A stretch of 64,000 nt of DNA, from positions 62,001 through 126,000 of the forward strand of contig JAIQFV010000011.1 in assembly GCA_020073085.1 (NCBI GenBank). The letters run 5' to 3'. This document shows, piece by piece, positions 48,183 through 55,992 of this stretch (the first letter of the stretch is position 1; every line of letters begins with the position of its first letter). This DNA is from Terriglobia bacterium. GTDB taxonomy: Bacteria > Acidobacteriota > Terriglobia > JAIQFV01. A program made the position numbers and the translations under genes. Under the pieces are notes generated by a model. That model had not been told where the DNA came from and ran no database searches. It saw only the letters and a program-made list of their open reading frames with translations.

Positions 48183-48297
48183 TGCGGATTCTCCTTTTTT
48201 TGTTGAGACCTTGCCACGCGGAGCTGCCGTGTCCCTCGCTCAATGGTTGCTGCCTAGTAATGCCCGCGGGGAGGGAAACTATTCCCGGCTTCTTAAT

Positions 48298-48364
48298 AGT
48301 TGTCAGTTCTCAGTTGCCAGTTGCCGGTAAAGTTATCAGTTCTCAGTTCTCAGTTGTCAGTGGG
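48298..48364. repeat. Heptanucleotide array C, left arm
   Basis: About eight units of TCAGTTC/TCAGTTG/CCAGTTG, interrupted once. It lies directly upstream of the four-helix-bundle gene. The inverted arm is at 48801-48866. Confidence 0.85.
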
Positions 48365-48421
48365 CGAACGAGACATCTCCTTGTATACTGGAATCCTCAC
48401 CCACCCCCACGGAGAGCACAG

Positions 48422-48787
48422 ATGAAACACTCGTATAGAGATCTTGTCGCCTGGAGGAAGGCCATGGATCTTGTCACCGAGGTTTACAAGATGACATCAG
48501 CCTTTCCCCAGAGCGAACTCTATGGTTTAACCGGGCAACTCAGACGTGCGGCCGTTTCTATTCCATGCAACATTGCTGAAGGTCAAGGTCGCCTTACCAG
48601 AGGGGAGTTTCAACAGTTCCTTGGCTACGCACGGGGATCTATCGTGGAGGTGGAAACCCTAACTCAAATTGCCGGAGAGTTGCAATTCCTTCAACCCAGC
48701 CAACTCGGGCAGCTTCAGACCAAGACCTCTGAACTGGCAAGGATTCTAAACGGCCTGATCAATGCAATAAGGAATCGATGCCAGTGA
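48422..48787 (+). CDS. Four-helix bundle protein (23S rRNA intervening-sequence protein family)
   Basis: 121 residues. MKHSYRDLVAWRKAMDLVTE, FPQSELYGLTGQLRRAAVSIPCNIAEG and FLGYARGSIVEVETLTQIAG are the hallmarks of the S23/IVP family (read in parts). Members occur as chromosomal orphans in many phyla and may bind nucleic acid; function is unknown. The ATG at 48422 starts the conserved domain; frames extending upstream cross the repeat. Remarkably, the gene is enclosed by inverted heptamer arms and sits beside a duplicated gene, so it may be part of a small mobile unit (inference). Confidence 0.9.
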   Translation: MKHSYRDLVAWRKAMDLVTEVYKMTSAFPQSELYGLTGQLRRAAVSIPCNIAEGQGRLTRGEFQQFLGYARGSIVEVETLTQIAGELQFLQPSQLGQLQTKTSELARILNGLINAIRNRCQ

Positions 48788-48800
48788 GTTTCATCGATCT

Positions 48801-48866
48801 AAAAACTGAGAACTGAGAACTGACAACTGAGAACTATTCTGACAACTGAGAACTGATAACTTCTTC
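48801..48866. repeat. Heptanucleotide array C, right arm (inverted)
   Basis: Units AACTGAG, AACTGAC, AACTGAT and related, ending AACTTCTTC against the stop codon of GH63 paralogue 2. The ending is the same as that of array A at paralogue 1. Confidence 0.88.
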
Positions 48867-51512
48867 TCATTCCCCACTCTGCTCGATTAGTTTGGCAACC
48901 AGCCCGGTCCAGCCGGTCTGATGATTGGCCCCGATCCCGGCCCCGTTGTCGCCATGAAAGTACTCGTTAAACAGGATGAGATCCTTCCAGTGGGGATCAG
49001 TCTGAAACTTTTGAATTCCGCCAAAGAAGGGCCGTCGCCCGTCCTGTCCCCGGAGAAAGATGCGGGTCAGGCGTCGCGAAAGCTCGCCCGCGACCTCCCA
49101 GAGGGTGAGCATTTTTCCGGAACCAGTAGGGAATTCCACCTTGAAATCGTCCCCCAGGTAGTGATGAAACTTTTGCAGGGATTCAATGAGGAGATAATTC
49201 ACTGGAAACCAGATGGGACCTCGCCAATTCGAATTGCCTCCAAACAAACCGGTGCTGGACTCTGCAGGTTCATAAGCAACGCGATAGCTGTTCCCGTTCG
49301 CCCCGAGCATGTACGGGCGGTCCTGGTGGTACCGGGAGAGGGCTCGGATTCCATAGGGTGACAAGAATTCCTGCTCGTTCAGCATCAGAGCCAGCACCCG
49401 GCGCAACTTGTCACGATCCACAATGGAAAGCAGGCGGCGTTCGCGCTGACCCGCTGTCCTCATACAAGCGACATTGCCAACCAAGTCGGGCCGATTGTCG
49501 ATAAACCACTCGAGACGCCGCTTAAACCCCGGAAGCCGGTCAAGCATGTCAGGCTCCAGGGTCTCCACCGCGAACAGAGGAATCAAACCCACCATAGAGC
49601 GGACCTTCATAGGAAAAGATTCCCCTCCGGGCAGGTGCAACGCATCGTAATAAAAACCATCCTCTTCATCCCACAATCCGAGGTTCTTGCTCCCGAGATG
49701 GTTCATGGCATGAGCGATGTGGAGAAAATGCTCCCAGAACTTGCTGGCCACATTTTCGTAAGCCGGATTCTCACGGGCCAGCTCCAGCGCGATGGCCAGG
49801 AGGTTGAGACAGTACATGCCCATCCAACTGGTCCCGTCGGACTGCTCGATATAGCCCCCTGTAGGCAATGGAGCCGAACGGTCAAAAACGCCGATATTGT
49901 CCAGGCCCAGGAAACCTCCCTGGAAGACGTTCATCCCCTCGGCATCTTTCCGGTTCACCCACCACGTGAAATTCAACATCAGTTTGTGAAATACGGACTC
50001 GAGGAAGTGGAGGTCACCTTTGCCGCGGATTCTTTTTTCAATCTTATACACACGCCAGGCGGCCCATGCGTGTACGGGGGGATTCACGTCACCGAAGGCC
50101 CATTCGTAGGCAGGCAACTGGCCGTTCGGGTGCATATACCACTCCCGCGTCAACAGGACGAGTTGCTCCTTGGCAAAGTCGGGATCGACCAGCGCCAGAG
50201 GAATGCAATGGAAGGCGAGGTCCCAGGCCGCGTACCAGGGATACTCCCACTTGTCGGGCATGGAAATCACGTCGGCGTTGTACAGGTGTCCCCATTCCCG
50301 GTTCCGACCTCGTTGATGACCCTCAGGCGGCGGGTTGTCGGGGTCCCCCTTGAGCCAGGTCCGAAGATCATAGTGATAAAACTGTTTCGACCAGAGCATC
50401 CCCGCAAAGGCCTGGCGTTGTACCCGGCACGCATCTTCAGAGGTGCATTTGCCGGCACGCTCTTTGTAGAACTCGTCCGCTTCAACCTTTCTTTTTGAGA
50501 AGACCGCATCAAATTCCTTTCCCAGAACTGTGGCATGGGGAGGGCAGTCGACGAACCGAAGACGCAGGGTGGAACTCTCACCCGGCGGGATTCGAAGGCT
50601 GAAATGGGCCGAGGCCTTGGTGCCTGTTTGGGCCGGGTTCACGGCGGCCCGGTTGCCATGCACGATGTATTCGTGGATTCCATCTTTGACATAGGGGGTG
50701 CTATTTTCACCACCCCACAGCCGCCTGGCATTGGATTCGTTCTCGGTGAAGAGCAGCTCCGGAGAGCCGTCGCAAACGAGCCAGCGCTTGCCGTATTCAT
50801 GATGGTCCACCGCGATGACCGAGGCCCTCTGGACACCATCAGCCCGGGTCAAGCTCGGCCTCCGACTGGCGCCATTCCAAGACCAGGTATTGCGAAACCA
50901 AAGAGTCGGCAGGAGGTGTAGTTCGGCGGGATCAGGGCCCCGGTTATGGGCCATGATGCGGATGCAAATATCTTCGGGTGTGGCCTTGGCGTATTCGACG
51001 AACACATCAAAGTAGCGGTTCTCATTAAAGATGCCAGTATCAATCAACTCGAACTCCAAGGCGTCTCTCCCCCGGCGACGGTTTTCCTCGACCAGTCGGG
51101 CGTATGGAAATTCCGCCTGCGGGTACTTGTAGAGAAAATTCATGTAGGAGTGAGTGGGTGTCGAATCGAGATAGAAATAGTACTCCTTGACGTCCTCTCC
51201 ATGGTTGCCCTCGCTGCCGGTCAGACCGAAGATTCGTTCTTTAAGGATCGGATCGCGTCCGTTCCACAGGGCCAGCGCAAAACAGATTACCTGGTGACGG
51301 TCCGAGATTCCACCGATGCCATCTTCGCCCCAGCGATAAGTACGAGATCGCGCCTGGTCATGCGGAAGGTAGTCCCATGCCGTGCCACCAGGGCTATAGT
51401 CTTCGCGCACCGTACCCCATTGGCGCTCACTGAGGTAGGGCCCCCATCGCTTCCAGTGAGCCTTGCGGTCGTGGGATTCTTGAAGTCGGATGTCTTCTTG
51501 GGTCACATTCAC
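48867..51512 (-). CDS. GH63-type glucosidase, paralogue 2
   Basis: 881 residues, colinear with paralogue 1. Matching landmarks include [36 protein letters not shown] and [21 protein letters not shown]. Differences are scattered substitutions rather than domain changes, and a central segment ([20 protein letters not shown]) differs most from the other copy. No signal peptide. The two copies may have different substrate ranges or expression. Heptamer arrays lie on the same sides as in paralogue 1: GAAGCCA-type near the start and CAGTTCT-type after the stop. Confidence 0.88.
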   Translation of the reverse strand: MNVTQEDIRLQESHDRKAHWKRWGPYLSERQWGTVREDYSPGGTAWDYLPHDQARSRTYRWGEDGIGGISDRHQVICFALALWNGRDPILKERIFGLTGSEGNHGEDVKEYYFYLDSTPTHSYMNFLYKYPQAEFPYARLVEENRRRGRDALEFELIDTGIFNENRYFDVFVEYAKATPEDICIRIMAHNRGPDPAELHLLPTLWFRNTWSWNGASRRPSLTRADGVQRASVIAVDHHEYGKRWLVCDGSPELLFTENESNARRLWGGENSTPYVKDGIHEYIVHGNRAAVNPAQTGTKASAHFSLRIPPGESSTLRLRFVDCPPHATVLGKEFDAVFSKRKVEADEFYKERAGKCTSEDACRVQRQAFAGMLWSKQFYHYDLRTWLKGDPDNPPPEGHQRGRNREWGHLYNADVISMPDKWEYPWYAAWDLAFHCIPLALVDPDFAKEQLVLLTREWYMHPNGQLPAYEWAFGDVNPPVHAWAAWRVYKIEKRIRGKGDLHFLESVFHKLMLNFTWWVNRKDAEGMNVFQGGFLGLDNIGVFDRSAPLPTGGYIEQSDGTSWMGMYCLNLLAIALELARENPAYENVASKFWEHFLHIAHAMNHLGSKNLGLWDEEDGFYYDALHLPGGESFPMKVRSMVGLIPLFAVETLEPDMLDRLPGFKRRLEWFIDNRPDLVGNVACMRTAGQRERRLLSIVDRDKLRRVLALMLNEQEFLSPYGIRALSRYHQDRPYMLGANGNSYRVAYEPAESSTGLFGGNSNWRGPIWFPVNYLLIESLQKFHHYLGDDFKVEFPTGSGKMLTLWEVAGELSRRLTRIFLRGQDGRRPFFGGIQKFQTDPHWKDLILFNEYFHGDNGAGIGANHQTGWTGLVAKLIEQSGE

Positions 51513-51547
51513 TCCTCATTGATTGAATGACCTGGTTCTCTTGAATC

Positions 51548-51633
51548 GAAGCCAGAGGCCAGAAGCCGGAAGCCCGATCAACTCAGTTACCGTGGATTTT
51601 TCTGGCTTCAGGCATCCTGCTTCTGGCTTCCGC
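51548..51633. repeat. Heptanucleotide array D, short inverted pair
   Basis: GAAGCCA/GAGGCCA units at 51548-51574 and TCTGGCT/TCAGGCA units at 51601-51633, facing each other across about 26 bases. It lies just upstream of GH63 paralogue 2, in the position that array B holds at paralogue 1. Confidence 0.8.
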
Positions 51634-51688
51634 TCCAAGACTACGAAGCTGCCCTCTAAACATCAGATCAGCCGGTCAATTAGCTCCC

Positions 51689-52849
51689 TCACTTCTCCAC
51701 CAACTCCATCACGTGCCCGTCCGGATCCCTCACCAGGAAACCTCGGCGGAATCCCAGTTTCGTGTCCGGCAGGGCGATCAACCCGGAAGAGACTAGCTTG
51801 AATTTCCCGGGAACCAAACTGCGGAAGGCTGACTCCGTATCGGGGGTGATCAGCTTGGTCTGCCAATGAATCAGGTCGTTGGATCGCTCGTCGGCGGGTT
51901 TCGCTCTTCCGCCTCGCGGTGCAAGGTATTCCAGAAACTCAATTCCCGGTCCCGAGGGGGCGCGGAGGCTGGTGATCCTCAGATGCGCCCCGAATACATT
52001 GTTCAGGTGTTCCTGCTCATCTCCATAATTCTCACTTTCGCCGGCGACCCGAAACCCGAGGAATCCCTGGTAGAACTTCAGGCTTGCTTCGGTGTCGATA
52101 ACGACGATGGCGGTGTGGTCAATGCCCAGGAATAAAGCCTCACTGGCCCGATGCCACTTTGAATCGCCTTTGTCGGGAGGGAATTGGAGAATCTCGAGCA
52201 CGTGCCGGTCGGGATCCTTGAAGTAGAAAGCGCGAATTCCGCCGGCCTCCTTGTTCCAATCAGGCAGGCGCTGGGGCCCGGAGGAGGCATGTTCAACTTT
52301 GTTCTGTCGCAGCCATTGATAGGCGCGGTCCATGTCATTCGTGATGATCGCGATATGCTGGAACCATCGGTCGTTGCTGCGGGAATCCTCGGGAATGGCT
52401 CGCCCCCGGGGCGCGAGATATTCAGTCAACTCGATGAACTCTTCACCCAACTTCATCCGGACGACTCGCATCCTCACTCCGAACAGTCCTACGAGATGTT
52501 CGTAGTCGCTTCCGGCGACCTCCACGTCGGAAACCTTTTCGAACCGGAGAACCTTGGAGTAAAACTCGACCGAGCGGTCCATGTCGGCGACGGTCATTCC
52601 CACGGCATCGACGCCGATGATCGAGAGGGGGAGGGGGCGGGGAGACGGGCTCGCGGGAGCCGCAATTCCTCCTCCTTGGCGTCCGTCGCTCCCCGCCTTA
52701 AGGTGAGACTGAGAGGCCCTGTATGAAAATGGCCACAAGAGTCCGAGAAGGATCCAAACAGGAAAAAGGACCAAGCCCGCAGAACGACCCCACGACGTTC
52801 TTCCAAGCGCGAGTTTGTCAGGCTGGGTCATTTGATTCTCCGGTGTCAT
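51689..52849 (-). CDS. Exported two-domain VOC (glyoxalase-fold) protein
   Basis: 386 residues. An N-terminal membrane segment (about 24-44, SAGLVLFPVWILLGLLWPF) is followed by a Pro/Ser linker and two VOC domains. The first is IGVDAVGMTVADMDRSVEFYSKVLRF to DPDRHVLEILQFP. The second is IDHTAIVVIDTEASLKFYQGFLGF to VRDPDGHVMELVEK. Each carries an EFIELTEYLAPRGR or GIEFLEYLAPRGGRAKP segment, showing internal duplication. Envelope location is unusual for this fold. It lies 12 bases downstream of the GMC oxidoreductase stop and may be co-transcribed with it. Confidence 0.85.
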   Translation of the reverse strand: MTPENQMTQPDKLALGRTSWGRSAGLVLFPVWILLGLLWPFSYRASQSHLKAGSDGRQGGGIAAPASPSPRPLPLSIIGVDAVGMTVADMDRSVEFYSKVLRFEKVSDVEVAGSDYEHLVGLFGVRMRVVRMKLGEEFIELTEYLAPRGRAIPEDSRSNDRWFQHIAIITNDMDRAYQWLRQNKVEHASSGPQRLPDWNKEAGGIRAFYFKDPDRHVLEILQFPPDKGDSKWHRASEALFLGIDHTAIVVIDTEASLKFYQGFLGFRVAGESENYGDEQEHLNNVFGAHLRITSLRAPSGPGIEFLEYLAPRGGRAKPADERSNDLIHWQTKLITPDTESAFRSLVPGKFKLVSSGLIALPDTKLGFRRGFLVRDPDGHVMELVEK

Positions 52850-52861
52850 CGCTAGTGTCCT

Positions 52862-54433
52862 TTAACCTAATCTCCCGATCAGATGGTCACCAACGCGCAG
52901 AGCATTGGCCATGATGGTCAACCCGGGGTTGACCGCCCCGCTCGATGGAAAGAAGCTCGCGTCCACGACATACAGGTTGTCGAGTTCGTGCGCCTTGCAA
53001 TTGGCGTCCAGCGCGGAGGTCCGCGGATCCCGACCAAACCGGATCGTCCCGTTCTGGTGGGCGACACCGGCCAGAGGAATGCGCTGACCCACATAGAGGT
53101 TGTGGGAGAACAGTCCCTGATAGCACTCATGGCCATGGACAGAGCACTTGGTCTGCTGCTTCATGACGCCCTGAAGCTTGGCGATGAGCCGCTTGTGTCC
53201 TTCTTCATTGTTCACTTTGTAGGAAAGAACGATTTTCCCGTCGCGATCCACGGTCACGCGGTTCTCCGGGTCCGGCAAATCCTCGGACGTGAGCCAGAAA
53301 TCGAGCGAGTGGTTGGCCATAATCTCAAGGGTAAAACCCGGCGCAATGGCCGGCGCCCCTGCTTTGAGGGTGTCCCGGTCCAGTTTGCCGACAAAAGAGA
53401 TGTGGCCCATGGGGAATTCCCACTCCTTGGAGCCCAGGTAGAAATCATTTACTGACAAGGTCTTCTGGAAGATCGTAGGATTCAGACACTTTGAAATTGC
53501 CATTAGCACAGAGTTGACGTGCCCCATGTAGTGGCGTCCGACGACGTCGGAGCAGTTGGCCAGCCCGTGCGGATGCTTGTCGTTGGCGGAGCGCAACAGC
53601 AGCGCCGCGGAGTTGATGGCTCCACACGAAACGACCACAACGTCGGCAGAGAATTTATTCTTCGAGCCATGGTGTTCGATCCAAACGCCTGTGACCTCGC
53701 GACCGGAAGGACTGGTCTCGAGACGGGAAACGTAGGCATTGGTCATGAGAGTGACATTGGAATGATTGAGTGCAGGGTCCACACTCACTACCTGCGCGTC
53801 CGATTTCGCATACACCAGGCAAGGGTACCCGTCACAGGTGTTGCAGCGGATGCATCGGCTCGTCCGCGGGTTCTTCTCGTCCAGCATGACCCCCAAGGGA
53901 GTGTGGAATGGCTTGAGGCCGAGGTTTGCAAAGTCGTCACTCAGCAGTTGCATGCGAGGCTCGTGACTGACCGGCGGATGAGGGAAAGGGCCAGTCGCCG
54001 CGGGTTCGGTGGGGTCTTCACCCCGCTGGCCGTGAACCTGGTAGAGGTGCTCGGCCTGAGTGTAATAAGGCTCCAGGTCTTCGTATGAAATGGGCCAAGC
54101 CGGAGAGACTCCGCTGTGGTGGCGGATTTCTCCGAAGTCTTCTTTACGAAGGCGGAACAGCGCGGCCCCGTAAAACTTGGTGTTGCCGCCAACACAATAA
54201 TTGGTGTGGGGATGAAGCTCCTTCCCATCCCGGTCGCGCCAGATTTCCTTGGTCTGGTACTTTCCTTGAGCGTTGACCGCGATTGAACTCCAGTTGTCTT
54301 TTTCACGGGGCACATAATCGCCGCGCTCGAGTAACAGGACGCGCTTGCCCGAAGGAGCCAGCTTGGCAGCCAGCGTCCCACCTCCCGCGCCGGTCCCGAT
54401 GATGATCACGTCGTAATGAGTGTCATTTGGCAT
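52862..54433 (-). CDS. GMC-family FAD-dependent oxidoreductase
   Basis: 523 residues. YDVIIIGTGAGGGTLAAKLAP is the FAD site (residues about 8-28, partly shown), CVGGNTKFYGAALFRLR the GMC motif, and VVDASFFPSSGAVNPGLTIMANALRVGDHL (in parts) the C-terminal signature. A cluster CIRCNTCDGYPC suggests an iron-sulfur or structural site, as seen in some sugar or alcohol dehydrogenases of the family. It oxidises an alcohol group of a sugar or sterol-like substrate. The start at 54433 with GGGGGAAA upstream is preferred to a 71-codon extension. It lies 180 bases after an orphan ECF sigma gene. Confidence 0.88.
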   Translation of the reverse strand: MPNDTHYDVIIIGTGAGGGTLAAKLAPSGKRVLLLERGDYVPREKDNWSSIAVNAQGKYQTKEIWRDRDGKELHPHTNYCVGGNTKFYGAALFRLRKEDFGEIRHHSGVSPAWPISYEDLEPYYTQAEHLYQVHGQRGEDPTEPAATGPFPHPPVSHEPRMQLLSDDFANLGLKPFHTPLGVMLDEKNPRTSRCIRCNTCDGYPCLVYAKSDAQVVSVDPALNHSNVTLMTNAYVSRLETSPSGREVTGVWIEHHGSKNKFSADVVVVSCGAINSAALLLRSANDKHPHGLANCSDVVGRHYMGHVNSVLMAISKCLNPTIFQKTLSVNDFYLGSKEWEFPMGHISFVGKLDRDTLKAGAPAIAPGFTLEIMANHSLDFWLTSEDLPDPENRVTVDRDGKIVLSYKVNNEEGHKRLIAKLQGVMKQQTKCSVHGHECYQGLFSHNLYVGQRIPLAGVAHQNGTIRFGRDPRTSALDANCKAHELDNLYVVDASFFPSSGAVNPGLTIMANALRVGDHLIGRLG

Positions 54434-54612
54434 ATTTTCCCCCAGAATTTTAGTGGCCAGGTATTCGCCTTCCGGAGTCGCGCCCGGTGTGTGGAATAAG
54501 ACCAGGGAATTGCTGTTTGAATCTGGATGACCTGTTCGTTCAGGCCTTAAATCCCGGCGGGTCGAAGAATTATTCCGGCCCGTCAAGAAAAATGGATATT
54601 CAATCGGTTCGC

Positions 54613-55173
54613 TCAGAGTGCTTGGGCCATGCTGAGGGGTGGGCATGTGGGAGGCGTGAGTCTTGTCAGCTGACTTCTCAGCAATTGTCTTCCACGGCTG
54701 AGCCGCGACATCACCGTCCCTGCAGGAATCCCGAGGGTGTCCTGGATTTCCTTGTAGCTGAATTCGTAAACGTCGGACAGCAGGACCACCTCGCGATATG
54801 GCGCGGGAATCTCTTTGAATGCAGCCAGGACATCAGCGTCGGTAATGTTCTCGGCAACGGGCGGCTCATACACCAGGAGCTCTTCAAGGTTCACTTCCTC
54901 GTCCTTCACTAGGTTGAGGCGATACCACTTTCTGCGGTGATGATCGATGACATGAAACATGATCTTAAACAGCCATGCCCTGCAATTCGTCCCCGTCTCG
55001 AAGCGATGAAAGGACTTCCAGGCCTGTAAAAACGTTTCCTGGACTACATCTTCAGCTTCTGTTGGGTTTCGAAGAATAGAGGACGCCGCCCGGTAGAGAT
55101 CATTCATATGGGGGAGGGCCGTCGCTTCAAAGGTTCCCAGGTCGACCGAGTTTTCATTTTTTTCCGGTGACAT
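54613..55173 (-). CDS. ECF RNA polymerase sigma factor (orphan, SigE/RpoE-like)
   Basis: 186 residues. Region 2: LYRAASSILRNPTEAEDVVQETFLQAWKSF with the core-binding and -10 melting helices, then CRAWLFKIMFHVIDHHRR. Region 4: IPAPYREVVLLSDVYEFSYKEIQDTLGIPAGTVMSRLSRGR (read in parts). AGGAGG precedes the ATG. No anti-sigma gene adjoins it. The zinc-finger anti-sigma gene at 36057 is an orphan of the type that normally pairs with such factors. The GMC gene follows on the same strand. Confidence 0.9.
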   Translation of the reverse strand: MSPEKNENSVDLGTFEATALPHMNDLYRAASSILRNPTEAEDVVQETFLQAWKSFHRFETGTNCRAWLFKIMFHVIDHHRRKWYRLNLVKDEEVNLEELLVYEPPVAENITDADVLAAFKEIPAPYREVVLLSDVYEFSYKEIQDTLGIPAGTVMSRLSRGRQLLRSQLTRLTPPTCPPLSMAQAL

Positions 55174-55341
55174 TGAATTCCTCCTGGCCGGTACACGAAC
55201 CAGACCTTATTCTGCGATTACCTCAGGCTTGTTTGATGACTCCTGCTTTCATCGGAGTCCTTCAGCTGATCGCGAGCATTTACCGGGCTGAGTCCCACGT
55301 GACGCTTGGAAATCAGAATCCATGGCGGCTTCTACGACCCG

Positions 55342-55608
55342 TCAGGCCCTGTCATCTTTGAGTTGCTCTGTCAGGAGTGGCGGACAGTTCACCAGGGTGA
55401 CTACAAGTCCATTCATTTTCCGTAGCAGCGCGATTGCTTCCCGGTCCATAAAGGTGACCTCTGCCACATCCAGACTGACGCTTCGACCGTGCGAGAATAC
55501 TTCTTCGCAGACTGTTCTTAACTCGGCCACCCAGGGACCAATAACTCTGCCTTCAAGGCGAAGGGTTGTAACCTTCTCTGTCCGATCAGCGATTGATATC
55601 TTGAGCAA
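55342..55608 (-). CDS. STAS-domain protein (anti-sigma-antagonist fold)
   Basis: 88 residues from a TTG start with GGGAG seven bases upstream. The STAS fold: VTTLRLEGRVIGPWVAELRTVCEEV, VSLDVAEVTFMDREAIALLRKMNGLVVTLVNC (read in parts). The family phospho-acceptor Ser is replaced by Asp-Arg (FMDREAI), so phosphorylation control of the classical kind is unlikely. An ATG at 55677 would start upstream of the sigma-54 promoter and is rejected. Expression is probably driven by the giant regulator encoded next to it. Confidence 0.82.
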   Translation of the reverse strand: MLKISIADRTEKVTTLRLEGRVIGPWVAELRTVCEEVFSHGRSVSLDVAEVTFMDREAIALLRKMNGLVVTLVNCPPLLTEQLKDDRA

Positions 55609-55611
55609 ATT

Positions 55612-55619
55612 GATAACTC
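55612..55619 (-). promoter_or_regulatory. Ribosome binding site that fixes the TTG start of the STAS gene
   Basis: AAGGGAG lies four to eight bases before the TTG at 55608, downstream of the sigma-54 -12 box. No equally placed site precedes the ATG at 55677. Confidence 0.6.
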
Positions 55620-55638
55620 CCTTCTCAAGTTCTAAGTA

Positions 55639-55658
55639 TGGCAAGACCATAGCCAAAC
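55639..55658 (-). promoter_or_regulatory. Sigma-54 promoter of the STAS gene
   Basis: On the minus strand TTTGGCTATGGTCTTGCC has TTGGC and TTGC with exactly 10 bases between GG and GC. The start would be near 55629, leaving a leader of about 21 bases before the TTG start codon. This is the clearest -24/-12 element in the window. Confidence 0.75.
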
Positions 55659-55740
55659 TCACATCTCCGGCATTCAATTTGTTAAGCTATTTATTTAAAA
55701 TAATTTAATGACACAATGGAGGAAGAATGAGCTTCTACAT

Positions 55741-55760
55741 TTCCACGAAATATCGTGGAA
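55741..55760. promoter_or_regulatory. 20-bp palindrome, candidate enhancer site for the sigma-54 activator
   Basis: TTCCACGAAATATCGTGGAA has 8-bp perfect arms. It lies about 111-131 bases upstream of the predicted STAS start site, the usual distance of an upstream activator site. A near copy (ACGAAATATCGTGG) recurs at 55995-56008 across the end of the regulator gene. Confidence 0.6.
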
Positions 55761-55992
55761 TGAATGAAATGCCTCGTGGTAATGACCTTCCGGGTGGCCT
55801 CTGAGATCCGATCAGACTTAGAGGTCAGCCCGACTTGAGTAAGCGGACATGTCCATCGTATGCGTCGGAGATTAAGTCCATTATACTATTGTTAATAAAC
55901 AAGTTAATTCTTGTTAATAAGGGCGCGATGTCAGAGCCGTTTAAACGTGGAAGTCACAAGTTAGGGGGGATTTCGGAACCCGTAGGTGTGAA
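55761..55992. other. AT-rich spacer between the STAS gene control region and the giant regulator gene
   Basis: No gene supported. It contains runs such as TTGTTAATAAACAAG at about 55889. The low GC content is suited to DNA bending between enhancer and promoter. Confidence 0.4.
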
